This document shows, piece after piece, positions 23,965-34,319 of a stretch of DNA of 64,000 nt. Position 1 is the stretch's first letter, and each line of letters starts with the position of its first letter. Position numbers and translations under genes: made by a program. The notes under the pieces are model-generated. The model did not search any database. It saw only the letters and a program-made list of their open reading frames with translations, and was not told the origin of the DNA. The stretch comes from Lentzea cavernae (GTDB lineage Bacteria > Actinomycetota > Actinomycetes > Mycobacteriales > Pseudonocardiaceae): NCBI RefSeq assembly GCF_014653695.1, contig NZ_BNAR01000008.1:62001-126000 (forward strand). Direction: 5' to 3'.

Positions 23965-25008
23965 ATGCGATCACGCGTGCTCGTCTACTTCGGCAGCCTG
24001 CTCGCGACGATCGCACTGATCAACACGCCGGTCCCGCGGATCTTCGTCTCCGCCGTCCTCAATCCCGAGGCCGGCGACGCCGTCGCGCGCAGCCTGGGGT
24101 CTGTCACCAAGGACCTCGTGCTGGTGCTGCTCCTCTCGATCTACTTCGAGTGGGTGCGCACCAAGGAACAAGGCGAGCTGTTGCGGGGTATCGACGGCAA
24201 GCTCGACGCCCTGAACACAGCGACAGCGCCGGCCCTCCGGCAGCTGGTGCTGGACTCGACCTCGCCCGAAGAGCTCGCCGCGACCGCCTTCGACCGGCAC
24301 ATGCCGCATTCGGGGGACAAGTCCTCCCTCGTGTCGCTCGTGCTCTCGCCCCGTCCCCCTCACCTCGACGTGTCGATGGTGTTGCGGATCGAGCAGGTCG
24401 AGGGCGATGTGGTGCACGTCTGCAACCTCGTCGAGACGACCATGCGGCGAGGCTTGGTCTTAATAGCGGCCACGACCTCGCCGACGCACTCGGCCGCGTT
24501 GTCCGCGGTGTGCCCGCAGCTGTTCGAGGTCACCGCCCTGCCGCGGTTGACCCCCTTCTCCGAAGCTGTGAAGACGTATGGAGAACAGCTCGAGTGCTAC
24601 GTGGTTCCGCCGCTCGGCGGAACGAAACGGGTGGAGTTCCGCAAGGTGCCGGCGAACGCGGTGTCCAGGTACATCACTTTGCCTGTCGGGATGGCGAGCT
24701 CCGAGCTCGCTCTCTTCGTCGCCGACCTCAGTGGAGAGAGCACCGAGCTGGTTCGGGTGCGTCAGTACTTCTACTGGTCGCAGGACCTCAGCGAGCACTT
24801 CATCTACTGGTGTGCGGACCGGCCGATGTTCGTCCGGAGCATCACCGTGGACGTGCGCGAGCTGCTGAGGGCGGGCAGACGGGAGGTGGTCGTGCACGCC
24901 TTTCTGGGCGGGATGGAGTCCCTGATGCTCGACACCGACCAAGGGCACCTGTCGACCACGCTCGACCGGTGGTTGGTGCAGGGACAGGGCGTCGTGGCAA
25001 TTTGGTGA
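23965..25008 (+). CDS. Two-TM membrane-anchored protein of unknown function (A)
   Basis: A 347-residue protein. Two hydrophobic helices lie near residues 6-32 and 48-64 (DLVLVLLLSIYFEWV), then a basic/helical linker and a 260-residue soluble, beta-rich domain. It ends RWLVQGQGVVAIW. Parts of the soluble domain align by eye with the convergent protein at 25010: QYFYWSQDLSEHF and VRSITVDVREL match FAYWQSPYPSY and VDTISFDATEL, and both end W-x(2-3)-G-x-GV-x(2)-W. No catalytic motif was recognised. It sits behind the tail-peptide gene. A membrane-tethered sensor or effector is an inference only. Confidence 0.75.
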   Translation: MRSRVLVYFGSLLATIALINTPVPRIFVSAVLNPEAGDAVARSLGSVTKDLVLVLLLSIYFEWVRTKEQGELLRGIDGKLDALNTATAPALRQLVLDSTSPEELAATAFDRHMPHSGDKSSLVSLVLSPRPPHLDVSMVLRIEQVEGDVVHVCNLVETTMRRGLVLIAATTSPTHSAALSAVCPQLFEVTALPRLTPFSEAVKTYGEQLECYVVPPLGGTKRVEFRKVPANAVSRYITLPVGMASSELALFVADLSGESTELVRVRQYFYWSQDLSEHFIYWCADRPMFVRSITVDVRELLRAGRREVVVHAFLGGMESLMLDTDQGHLSTTLDRWLVQGQGVVAIW

Positions 25009-25009
25009 G

Positions 25010-26140
25010 TCAGCGACGCTGTTCCCGCCACAACAACGCCACGCCGTGCCCCGGCAGCATCCACGACCGCACGTCCAGGTCCCCGAGCTGCTCGGCCTGC
25101 AACCACTGCGCCGCCTCCGTCCCGGACCGGAACGTGAACGGCATGATGCGGAACTCGTGGCCGGGAGAGTGGTCGACCGCCAGCTCGGTCGCGTCGAAAC
25201 TTATGGTGTCCACATAGGACGGATAAGGCGACTGCCAGTACGCGAAGCCGTCGTTGGTGCGCTGCAGGGAACGTGACGACACGGTCAGGCCGAGGATGGC
25301 GCGGACGACGTGGTCGTCGGCGATGCCGCTGAGGTCGCACTCCAGGATTCGCAGGTCGCTCATGTGGTCGACGGGGCTGAGCTTGGGCAACGGGGCCATG
25401 GCCTCGCGGAAGAACGTCAGGTAGTTCGACCACTGGTCGAAGCGCACCTCGACGGGCGGGATCTGGCTCGGTTCGGCCGAGCGGTTCCTGCCGTCGTGGT
25501 CGAGGTAGTCGATCGTGATCTTGGTGGAGTCGCGGATGTCGTCGACCGAGTCGAGGAACAGCGACGCGTCCGGCATGAAGTAGAGCTCGAACAAGGGGTA
25601 GCGGCACGCGGCGCTGATCGTGTCGCGCAGGGTGGCGTTGCTGGTGGCGAAGATGACGAACCTGTCGACGGGGACGCTGTGCCGGAAGTGGTGCGTCTGC
25701 GTCGTGGTCAGGTGGTAGGTCTTCGTGTCCACGCCTTGAAGTGCCAGCCGGACCGTGGTGCGCGTGCTGATCGTCAGGTCGTCGCCCTTGGGGCGCATGC
25801 CGCTGCCGCCGAGCACGCCGGACACCACGTCGTCGTTCTGCTGGCCGGTGCCGTAGATCCTGGACAGGAACGTTCTGAGCACCTCGCTCGGGAGCAGGTG
25901 CTCGACGATTCCCGGCCCGGAGATGCGGCCTATCTCGTTCACCAGTCGCTGGTGCAGGAACAGTTCGTAGGAGCCCAGCAAGAAACCCGCCAGAGCCGGC
26001 AACGGCCACAGCACGACCAGGACGTCGTGCAACACGCTGCGCGACGTCGGTTGCCACAGCAGCACCGCGGTCAGATCGGCCGCCGCGACGACCAGGAGCA
26101 GGATCGCGACGGCGAGCGCCTGTTTGTGCCTGCGCGCCAT
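25010..26140 (-). CDS. Two-TM membrane-anchored protein of unknown function (B)
   Basis: About 376 residues. Two membrane helices lie at the N-terminus (ALAVAILLLVVAAADLTAVL and VLVVLWPLPALAGFLLGSY), then a roughly 310-residue soluble domain ending SWMLPGHGVALLWREQRR. It converges on protein A with one base between stops and looks like a distant paralogue. The ATG at 26140 is tentative; an ATG at 26185 adds 15 hydrophilic residues. The middle contains TTVRLALQGVDTKTYHLTTT and FVIFATSNATLRDTISAAC. No known family was recognised. Confidence 0.72.
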   Translation of the reverse strand: MARRHKQALAVAILLLVVAAADLTAVLLWQPTSRSVLHDVLVVLWPLPALAGFLLGSYELFLHQRLVNEIGRISGPGIVEHLLPSEVLRTFLSRIYGTGQQNDDVVSGVLGGSGMRPKGDDLTISTRTTVRLALQGVDTKTYHLTTTQTHHFRHSVPVDRFVIFATSNATLRDTISAACRYPLFELYFMPDASLFLDSVDDIRDSTKITIDYLDHDGRNRSAEPSQIPPVEVRFDQWSNYLTFFREAMAPLPKLSPVDHMSDLRILECDLSGIADDHVVRAILGLTVSSRSLQRTNDGFAYWQSPYPSYVDTISFDATELAVDHSPGHEFRIMPFTFRSGTEAAQWLQAEQLGDLDVRSWMLPGHGVALLWREQRR

Positions 26141-26245
26141 CACCACCTGGTCGCCGCCCCTCACTCCACCGGGTTGTCCATACATGGTGGGAGTGATGAA
26201 CGATCAGCGCCAGACCCTTTCGGCCCGTGACGCAGCAGGAACTGC

Positions 26246-27043
26246 TCAGCGCGAGGTGCCCCAGATGGGGTTGTCTGACACCCCGACGTAAGTGCTCAGC
26301 GTGGCTCGGGGCTGTGTGTCGTCAGCGGCCACGTCGTTGTACAGCCCGAGCAGATGGGTGGTCATCGCGCTCTTCGCGCCGACCTCGTCGTGCCGGCGGA
26401 GGAACCAGATCACCTGCTCGTGCTCGTTCGCGGAGCGGTTGTGCACCTCACGGGACGGGTGAGCGTGCCGCTTGCAGTCCTGCAGGCCGGGCACGAGCGC
26501 CTGGTACATCTGCTCCAGCAGCTCGTTGTGCGACGCGCGGATCAGCGCCGAGTGGAACTCCTCGTCCGACTCGATCACCTCCTGCGTGTCGTCGACAGGC
26601 GCGCGCTGGTAGCGGCGGTTGAGCTTCGCGAGCTCGTCCAGCTCACCGTCACCTGCGCGTACCGCGGCCAGTGACGCGGCAGTGGTCTCCAGCGCGATCC
26701 GCACTTCCAGCAGATCGGTGTGGGAGAACTGCTTCGCGGCGAGCCTGCCCTCGAGGTTCTGGTCGACGTCGGCGAGGTCGGTGCGGCGGACGTACCAGCC
26801 CAGACCGCGGCGAACCTCGACGATGCCCTGCAACTGCAGCCTCTGCAGCGCTGTGCGCAGGGACGACCGGGCGACGTCGAGCTTGCGGGCCAGCTCAGGC
26901 TCGGTGGGAAGGCGGTCACCCGCCTTCAACGTGCCGCCGATGATCTGCTCCCGGAGCTTCTGCTCGATCAGCTCCGGAAGGGGGCGTCGCGAATCAGGCG
27001 AGAGCGACCAGCCCTCGCCGAGATGGACGTCGTCGGCGGACAT
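26246..27043 (-). CDS. GntR/FadR-family regulator with FCD ligand domain
   Basis: A 265-residue regulator. The winged HTH spans about residues 22-90 (GGTLKAGDRLPTEPELARKL, VARSSLRTALQRLQLQGIVE). The all-helical FCD domain has candidate metal ligands in SDEEFHSALIRASHNELLEQ, NEHEQVIWFLR and AMTTHLLGLY. Such proteins usually sense organic acids or sugar acids. It has a clear leaderless promoter and a TTGTCTG/CAGACAA repeat upstream, shared with the divergent 50-residue peptide gene. Whether it controls the adjacent HEXXH locus is unknown, but its position suggests so. Confidence 0.9.
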   Translation of the reverse strand: MSADDVHLGEGWSLSPDSRRPLPELIEQKLREQIIGGTLKAGDRLPTEPELARKLDVARSSLRTALQRLQLQGIVEVRRGLGWYVRRTDLADVDQNLEGRLAAKQFSHTDLLEVRIALETTAASLAAVRAGDGELDELAKLNRRYQRAPVDDTQEVIESDEEFHSALIRASHNELLEQMYQALVPGLQDCKRHAHPSREVHNRSANEHEQVIWFLRRHDEVGAKSAMTTHLLGLYNDVAADDTQPRATLSTYVGVSDNPIWGTSR

Positions 27044-27049
27044 TGGTCC

Positions 27050-27078
27050 AGCTTAGGCCTGTTGCCTGTCGGTTGCAA
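27050..27078 (-). promoter_or_regulatory. Leaderless promoter of the GntR gene
   Basis: On the minus strand TTGCAA (27078-27073), a 17-bp spacer and TAAGCT (27055-27050) are followed six bases later by the ATG at 27043. Both boxes and the spacing are near ideal. Confidence 0.65.
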
Positions 27079-27079
27079 C

Positions 27080-27112
27080 TTGTCTGGCAACCTGGCGACC
27101 GTTGACAGACAA
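27080..27112. promoter_or_regulatory. TTGTCTG...CAGACAA inverted repeat in divergent promoter region
   Basis: Perfect 7-bp arms at 27080-27086 and 27106-27112, 19 bases apart. The right arm overlaps a plus-strand TTGACA (27102-27107) that could be the -35 of the small-peptide gene. It lies just upstream of the GntR promoter, so one bound protein could control both directions. The arms are short and may be chance. Confidence 0.4.
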
Positions 27113-27201
27113 CCTACAACACGGGACCCTAAAACCATGGCGAGACGCCCAGGACCGCCCACACCTGGGAGCCCGTGCTCGCCTAGTCGGGAGGGAACTA
27201 G

Positions 27202-27354
27202 ATGTCCGCAGGGAGTGCACTCGGAATCGCAGCAGCCGTCGCCGTCGCCGTCACCGCCATCGGATGGCGCACCGTGCTCACGATGATCGCCATCTCCGTC
27301 GTCACGCTGGCCGTCGTCGGCTTCGTGAACGTCACCAGCATTATGTTCGGCTGA
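27202..27354 (+). CDS. 50-residue hydrophobic membrane peptide
   Basis: A 50-codon gene with a strong ribosome site (GGGAGGGA, 7 bases before ATG). The product has two hydrophobic segments: ALGIAAAVAVAVTAI and a second run around TMIAISVVTLAVVGFV, joined by GWRTVL. It is followed by a clean terminator hairpin at 27377, which supports a real transcription unit. No family was recognised. It resembles small membrane peptides of mobile or peptide-processing loci. It could be a holin-like, toxin-type or transport-accessory peptide. Confidence 0.55.
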   Translation: MSAGSALGIAAAVAVAVTAIGWRTVLTMIAISVVTLAVVGFVNVTSIMFG

Positions 27355-27376
27355 TGACCAGATCAACCTGAAGATC

Positions 27377-27416
27377 GTGCCCCGGACGCGTCTCCCACAG
27401 GACATGTCCGGGGCAC
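27377..27416 (+). terminator. Terminator after the small membrane peptide gene
   Basis: GTGCCCCGGAC (27377-27387) pairs with GTCCGGGGCAC (27406-27416) over 11 bp around an 18-base loop. It lies 22 bases after the peptide stop. Confidence 0.8.
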
Positions 27417-27483
27417 CTGAATTTGTTGGGGAATCCAATGTGTCGCTCAAGTCGCTCTGTGCCTTACGCTGCGCGCCAACATC

Positions 27484-27503
27484 GGCCGCACCGTGGTGCG
27501 GCC
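27484..27503. promoter_or_regulatory. 20-bp palindrome upstream of the HEXXH gene
   Basis: GGCCGCAC-CGTG-GTGCGGCC is palindromic over 20 bp apart from the two central bases. It lies 42 bases before the ATG at 27546, a suitable operator position. The binding protein is unknown. Confidence 0.45.
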
Positions 27504-27545
27504 ATGACTCGTTGGCGTCGGGGGACGTGAGTACGGGGTCGTTTG

Positions 27546-28802
27546 ATGACGGGTTCGCCCACCACGAGCACGCATGTGCTGCATGCGGCGCTGGTTCCTG
27601 CGCCCGCTTTGGTGGATGAGAGGCGCACGCTCTACCGCTTGGCTGCTGAGATGTTCGCGCCGGGAACCGAGTTGTCCGACAACCTCGCAGATCACCCGAT
27701 CGTCCGATACGAGATCGGCAGAGCGCTCGCCGGGCACGGCGATCTGGACCCCGGACAACTGCCCCGGGTCGCCTCGATGAAGGTCCGCGACGCCGGCGTG
27801 CCCGTGGCGGCCGACCCGTCGGCGGCCGAGTTGCTCGAAGCCCCGCTGCGCATCGTCGCTCCGTCCGGGGTTCATCCGGAACCGCTGACCGAAGCCGACG
27901 GCGAGAGGTTCGAGCGCGCTCTGGAGATCGTGGACGAGGGTGTCCGGCTCCTGCAGAAGTTCGCGCCGGACATGGCTGACGATTTGCTCGCCCACGTTTC
28001 CATGCTCGCGGTGCTCAAGCGTGAGACTTCAGGTGGCCTGGTGTCGGCGTCCTCGCGGTACGTCCCCGGCATCGTGCTGATCGACGAACCCGCGCTGCCG
28101 ATGGAAGTGGCTGAAGCCCTTGTCCACGAAGGCGCACACGAAAAGTTCTTCGACCTCGCCATCGCAAAAGATTTTCTTGACCTGAGCGCTGAAGACGCGG
28201 ATTATTTCGAGACTTCGTGGTCGCACGCGCGATGGCCACTGGAACAGACCTTCGCGGCGTGGCACGCCTACAACTGTCTTGCGCAGTTCAGTGTTTCAAT
28301 TGGCCCCGAACAACTCGGGTCTGATTCATTGCTGACTAAAGCAAGAGAGCGGGCCGACGAGATCGGCCAGTGGCTGCTCGCACATGAAGACGATTTGCGT
28401 TCAGACGCGCGCTGGCTGCTTCGTGCCCTGGTGGGCGACACAGTTGATCTTAAAGGCGAGGGCGGTGTGCGGTCTCAAGTGGACGATGTCACACTATCGT
28501 CTGAGATCTCAGAAAACTGCCACTTTCGCCTGCTCCCGGACGTGTTCTACAAGCGCGCGACCTCAGGGCGAGTAGTGGTGGGCAAGGCCGCACGACCCGT
28601 TCAGATCTTCTGGCTCAACCACGACGCCAGTTGGACTCTGGATCAGTGGCGTAAAGATGGTGCGATGGAAACGTTCGGGCGGTTGCTCGTCCGGGCTACC
28701 GAGGAATGGCAGGTCAGCTCCGCAGTGGCAGCGGAGCGCCTGAAAACTGCAATCGGTTCACTACTGCGCTCATCGATCGTCGGGTCGCCCGAAGCACATT
28801 GA
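27546..28802 (+). CDS. HEXXH-motif putative peptide-modifying protein (aKG-HExxH beta-hydroxylase type)
   Basis: A 418-residue protein resembling the HEXXH-motif domain family (TIGR04267), members of which are annotated as 2-oxoglutarate-dependent peptide beta-hydroxylases of RiPP pathways. The metal motif is EALVHEGAHEKFFDL (His194, Glu195, His198). A downstream SHARWPLEQTFAAWHAY block (His240) is where the family has its next conserved Arg-Pro/His element. The N-terminal ERRTLYRLAAEMFA helix is also typical. GC content is visibly lower from about 28150 to 28700 than in neighbours, suggesting transfer. A 62-residue peptide gene follows after 15 bp. Hydroxylation of that peptide is an inference. 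Confidence 0.72.
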   Translation: MTGSPTTSTHVLHAALVPAPALVDERRTLYRLAAEMFAPGTELSDNLADHPIVRYEIGRALAGHGDLDPGQLPRVASMKVRDAGVPVAADPSAAELLEAPLRIVAPSGVHPEPLTEADGERFERALEIVDEGVRLLQKFAPDMADDLLAHVSMLAVLKRETSGGLVSASSRYVPGIVLIDEPALPMEVAEALVHEGAHEKFFDLAIAKDFLDLSAEDADYFETSWSHARWPLEQTFAAWHAYNCLAQFSVSIGPEQLGSDSLLTKARERADEIGQWLLAHEDDLRSDARWLLRALVGDTVDLKGEGGVRSQVDDVTLSSEISENCHFRLLPDVFYKRATSGRVVVGKAARPVQIFWLNHDASWTLDQWRKDGAMETFGRLLVRATEEWQVSSAVAAERLKTAIGSLLRSSIVGSPEAH

Positions 28803-28817
28803 CCCCGAGAAGGAACA

Positions 28818-29006
28818 ATGACCTCCCCGAACCAGCCTTCACGCCTGCCGCAGTTCCCGCACAACGCCGGCATGCCTGTTGCCCATCCCGCGCCTGGTGT
28901 GGGTCCGGTGATCGGCCAGCCGGTCACTCCCGTTCAGTGGTTCCGGCGCATGCCGACCGGGGGAACGGTCTACGTCGTGAAGCCCGCCGAGGGTCGGCAA
29001 AGCTGA
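28818..29006 (+). CDS. Small protein with WFRRMPTGG-TVYV tail (copy 2), candidate RiPP precursor
   Basis: A 62-residue protein. The N-terminal 38 residues are rich in Pro, Gly, His and Asn (PSRLPQFPHNAGMP, AHPAPGVGPVIGQP). The tail reads VQWFRRMPTGGTVYVVKPAEGRQS, matching copy 1 at 23788 through WFRRMPTGG and TVYV. It starts behind GAGAAGGA, 15 bases after the HEXXH gene stop, and is followed by a terminator. A conserved tail, variable front and an adjacent putative peptide hydroxylase fit a modified-peptide precursor. A small substrate-recognition or accessory protein is the alternative. Confidence 0.7.
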   Translation: MTSPNQPSRLPQFPHNAGMPVAHPAPGVGPVIGQPVTPVQWFRRMPTGGTVYVVKPAEGRQS

Positions 29007-29018
29007 CTTTCAGGCGTT

Positions 29019-29047
29019 GAAAGGGGGTCGCTTCGCAGGCCCCCTTC
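29019..29047 (+). terminator. Terminator of the HEXXH-peptide operon
   Basis: AAGGGGG (29021-29027) and CCCCCTT (29040-29046) form a perfect stem around a 12-base loop, 15 bases after the peptide stop. It also faces the convergent phosphotransferase gene. Confidence 0.7.
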
Positions 29048-29068
29048 GGCATTGAAGCGTCCGGGCGC

Positions 29069-29863
29069 CTAGCTGTGCTCCATCAGCAGGCCCCACAGCG
29101 TGCCGAACAGGATCCGCACCTCCAGCCAGAACTCCACGTCAGCAGGATCGACCCCACCGCCGTAGACCTCCACGGCGCGGCGAGCCGCCTCGGAGCCACG
29201 AGCACCCGCCAAACAAGCCAGGTCCCAGGCGACCGGACCGCGCCAGGCGTCCTCGAAGTCCAGCCACAACGGCCCGGCCGAGGTCACCAGCAGATTGCCG
29301 TAGTGCGAGTCACCGTGCAGCGGCTGGACGTCGTTGTAGTGCGCGTTCCAGGAAGCCAGCAGCTCCTCCCGCCGCGAGCGGAGCGGCTCGAGGCCGGACA
29401 CGCCCGAACCGTCCAAATAGGCCAGCGTGTTGTCGACGTCGTCGAGAGGCCCACGCGCAGGCAGCGAGCCGGGATACAGCCGTAGCTCCGCATGCAGGTC
29501 AGGCAGCAGCTTGAGCACGTCAGTCCGCGACAACTCCACATCGGCGAAATGCGGAACGTACGTGCTGAACGAGACCACGAAGCCGTCGAACGTGTGAGGC
29601 CCGGCCGGCAGTTCGGCAGAAGGCGCCACAACCGGCACACCCCGTGAGTCCAGGAACGCCGACACAGACAGATCACGGGCAAAGTGCTCAGAAACCGACG
29701 GGCGGACCAGGGCCGTGCGTGCGGCAACGCGGGCGACGACCGGGGCCGGGCGCAGGTGCACGATGACGTTGCTGCCGTCCTTCAGCACGACGGGGTCGTG
29801 CGAGACAACGCCGTAAGAGGCCGCGAGAGAGACGGCGGCGCGCACGCCTTCCAAAGCATCCAC
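29069..29863 (-). CDS. Aminoglycoside phosphotransferase-family (APH) protein
   Basis: A 264-residue kinase-fold protein. The catalytic loop is PLHGDSHYGNLLV (Brenner-type HGDxxxxN), followed by the metal-binding LWLDFEDAWRGPVAWDLACL. An N-lobe segment VVARVAARTA is consistent with nucleotide binding. The start is uncertain: the frame has no ATG, and GTG 29863 (VDALEGVRAAV) is the best candidate, 17 bases past the stop of the DUF305 gene. The substrate may be a small metabolite or antibiotic; resistance cannot be claimed from sequence. Confidence 0.8.
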   Translation of the reverse strand: MDALEGVRAAVSLAASYGVVSHDPVVLKDGSNVIVHLRPAPVVARVAARTALVRPSVSEHFARDLSVSAFLDSRGVPVVAPSAELPAGPHTFDGFVVSFSTYVPHFADVELSRTDVLKLLPDLHAELRLYPGSLPARGPLDDVDNTLAYLDGSGVSGLEPLRSRREELLASWNAHYNDVQPLHGDSHYGNLLVTSAGPLWLDFEDAWRGPVAWDLACLAGARGSEAARRAVEVYGGGVDPADVEFWLEVRILFGTLWGLLMEHS

Positions 29864-29879
29864 GGCTGGAAGGCTGGCA

Positions 29880-30395
29880 TCAGCCCTGCGGGAGGAGCGA
29901 CTCCATTTCCGCGATCTCCTTCTCCTGGTGAGCGACGACGTCCTGCGCGAGCTTGCGGGTCTGCGGGTCGGTGCCGGCCGCAAGGTGCTTCTCGGCCATC
30001 TCCACGGCGCCCCGGTGGTGCTGGATCATCAGGGACAGCCACTGGCGGTCGAAGGCGGCGTCGTCCAGGTCCGCGAGGTTGCCCAGCGAGACCATGCCGT
30101 GCGACTCGGTGTGGCCGTGCGAGGTGTGGGAGGACGCCTGGACGGGGGCGTTCCACGTGCGGAGCCAGCCGTTCATGCGGTCGATCTCGGGCTTCTGGGC
30201 GTCCGCTATGCGCTTGGCCAGGTCGATCACGCGGGGGTTCTCGGTGCGGGACGCGACCAGGGCTGACATCTCCAGGGCCTGCTCGTGGTGCGGGACCATG
30301 CCCTGGGCGAACTGGACGTCCGCCGAGTTGTGCGTGGCGGGGGTGCCACAGGCGGCCAGCAACAGGACAGAAGCGACAGCGAGCAATCGGAGCAC
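29880..30395 (-). CDS. DUF305 lipoprotein
   Basis: A 171-residue exported lipoprotein with lipobox LLLAACG (Cys16). The DUF305 four-helix fold is shown by repeated metal-type motifs: FAQGMVPHHEQALEMS and WLSLMIQHHRGAVEMAEKHL, each with a His-His pair and a Met. A His-rich central segment SSHTSHGHTESHG lies between them. Related proteins are linked to copper or silver handling. It is divergent from ctaD, which would suit a role near copper-containing oxidase assembly. The start is GTG. Confidence 0.9.
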   Translation of the reverse strand: MLRLLAVASVLLLAACGTPATHNSADVQFAQGMVPHHEQALEMSALVASRTENPRVIDLAKRIADAQKPEIDRMNGWLRTWNAPVQASSHTSHGHTESHGMVSLGNLADLDDAAFDRQWLSLMIQHHRGAVEMAEKHLAAGTDPQTRKLAQDVVAHQEKEIAEMESLLPQG

Positions 30396-30475
30396 GGCGG
30401 CAGGATACGTGTGACGTGCGCTACGCCGCTGGCCACCGGCTGTGGCCCACCCGAATGGAGCTGATCGGCTCCGTC

Positions 30476-30481
30476 TAATAT
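30476..30481 (+). promoter_or_regulatory. -10 box of ctaD
   Basis: TAATAT lies 47 bases before the ctaD GTG and is the best -10 match in the 133-base divergent region. No good -35 is visible at 16-18 bp. Confidence 0.4.
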
Positions 30482-30528
30482 CCGGGGAGTTTCCCGAACT
30501 ACTGGTCCCACCAAGGCCTGGAGGTACC

Positions 30529-32316
30529 GTGACGGCCGTAGCCCCGCAGCCGATCGCAACGCGTCCTTATCCGACGCGCACCGCGGTCAAGGGGTCCTTC
30601 CTGCTGCGGATGTTCCGCACCACGGACCACAAGCAAATCGGCATCATGTACTTGGTCACGTCGTTCGCCTTCTTCATGGTCGGCGGCGCGATGGCCATGC
30701 TGATGCGGACCGAGCTGGCCCGGCCCGGCATGCAGTTCCTGAGCCAGGAGCAGTTCAACCAGCTCTTCACGATGCACGGCACCGTGATGCTGCTGCTGTA
30801 CGCGACGCCGATCGTGTTCGGCTTCGCGAACTTCGTGCTTCCGCTGCAGATCGGCTCGCCCGACGTGGCGTTCCCGCGGCTCAACGCCTTCTCGTACTGG
30901 CTCTACCTCTTCGGTGGGCTGATCGTGATGGCGGGCTTCGTGACGCCCGGTGGCGCGGCTGACTTCGGCTGGTTCGCGTACACGCCGCTCTCGAGCGCCA
31001 TCCACTCGCCCGGCGCGGGTGCCGACCTGTGGATCTCCGGCCTGGTGGTCGGTGGTCTCGGCACCATCCTCGGCGCGGTGAACATGATCACCACGGTGGT
31101 CTGCCTGCGCGCGCCCGGCATGACGATGTTCCGGATGCCGATCTTCACCTGGAACATCCTGGTGACGTCGGTGCTGGTGCTGCTCGCGTTCCCGATCCTG
31201 ACCGCGGCCCTGCTGGGCCTGCTGGCGGACCGGCATCTCGGAGCCCACGTGTTCGACCCCGCCAACGGCGGTGTGATCCTGTGGCAGCACCTCTTCTGGT
31301 TCTTCGGGCACCCGGAGGTCTACATCGTCGCCTTGCCGTTCTTCGGCATCGTGTCGGAGATCTTCCCGGTGTTCAGCCGCAAGCCGATCTTCGGTTACAA
31401 CGGCCTGGTCTACGCGACGCTCGGCATCGCGGCCCTGTCCGTCGCGGTGTGGGCGCACCACATGTACGCGACCGGCGCCGTGCTGCTGCCGTTCTTCGCC
31501 TTCATGACGTTCCTCATCGCTGTCCCGACCGGTGTGAAGTTCTTCAACTGGATCGGCACGATGTGGAAGGGGCAGCTGACGTTCGAGACGCCCATGCTGT
31601 TCAGCATCGGCTTCATCGTGACGTTCCTCTTCGGTGGTCTGTCCGGCATCCTGCTGGCCGCCCCGGCGATCGACTTCCACGTGTCGGACACGTACTTCGT
31701 CGTCGCGCACTTCCACTACGTGCTCTACGGCACGATCGTGTTCGCCACCTTCGCGGGCATCTACTTCTGGTTCCCGAAGATCACCGGCCGCTTCATGGAC
31801 GAGCCGCTCGGCAAGCTGCACTTCTGGACGACGTTCCTCGGCTTCCACGCGACGTTCCTCGTCCAGCACTGGCTGGGCAACGAGGGCATGCCGCGCCGGT
31901 ACGCCGACTACCTCGCGTCCGACGGCTTCACGACGCTCAACATGATCTCCACGATCGGTGCCTACATCCTCGGCGCGTCGACGCTGCCGTTCATCTGGAA
32001 CGTCTTCCGGAGCTACCGCTTCGGTGAGGTCGTGACGGTGGACGACCCGTGGGGTTACGGCAACTCGCTCGAGTGGGCGACGTCGTCCCCGCCGCCGCGG
32101 CACAACTTCACCGAGCTGCCCCGGATCCGTTCGGAGCGCCCGGCGTTCGAGCTGCACTACCCGCACATGATCGAACGCATCCGGAACGAGGGCCACGTGA
32201 CCTTCACCGGCAAGACGATCCAGCACAAGGACGCCAAGCCGGCGCTGTCCGAGATGGCGGCGTCCGCGATCAAGTCGGGTACGGCCTCCGAGAAGGACGA
32301 CGACGAACACAAGTAA
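30529..32316 (+). CDS. ctaD: Cytochrome c oxidase subunit I (aa3 type)
   Basis: A 595-residue, twelve-helix haem-copper oxidase subunit that reduces O2 to water and pumps protons. Metal and haem ligands are all present: His83 (TMHGTVM), the CuB His261-Tyr265 cross-link motif (GHPEVY), His310-His311 (WAHHMYATG), and His394/His396 (VVAHFHYVL). The GTG is chosen because GGAGGTACC precedes it. Helices begin after about 36 residues. The C-terminal 60 residues are hydrophilic. serB follows, as in Mycobacterium tuberculosis. Subunits II-IV are not in this window. Confidence 0.97.
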   Translation: MTAVAPQPIATRPYPTRTAVKGSFLLRMFRTTDHKQIGIMYLVTSFAFFMVGGAMAMLMRTELARPGMQFLSQEQFNQLFTMHGTVMLLLYATPIVFGFANFVLPLQIGSPDVAFPRLNAFSYWLYLFGGLIVMAGFVTPGGAADFGWFAYTPLSSAIHSPGAGADLWISGLVVGGLGTILGAVNMITTVVCLRAPGMTMFRMPIFTWNILVTSVLVLLAFPILTAALLGLLADRHLGAHVFDPANGGVILWQHLFWFFGHPEVYIVALPFFGIVSEIFPVFSRKPIFGYNGLVYATLGIAALSVAVWAHHMYATGAVLLPFFAFMTFLIAVPTGVKFFNWIGTMWKGQLTFETPMLFSIGFIVTFLFGGLSGILLAAPAIDFHVSDTYFVVAHFHYVLYGTIVFATFAGIYFWFPKITGRFMDEPLGKLHFWTTFLGFHATFLVQHWLGNEGMPRRYADYLASDGFTTLNMISTIGAYILGASTLPFIWNVFRSYRFGEVVTVDDPWGYGNSLEWATSSPPPRHNFTELPRIRSERPAFELHYPHMIERIRNEGHVTFTGKTIQHKDAKPALSEMAASAIKSGTASEKDDDEHK

Positions 32317-34289
<1,973 letters not shown>

Positions 34290-34319
34290 AAGCGCGCGAA
34301 TCGGGTAAATCCGCGTCTC

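Noticed and set aside
26196-26291. 31-codon frame with GGTGGGAG before its ATG, antisense to the end of the GntR gene
   Set aside because: The product is featureless and hydrophilic, it overlaps a solid gene, and no terminator or partner supports it. It could be revisited if the peptide island is studied.
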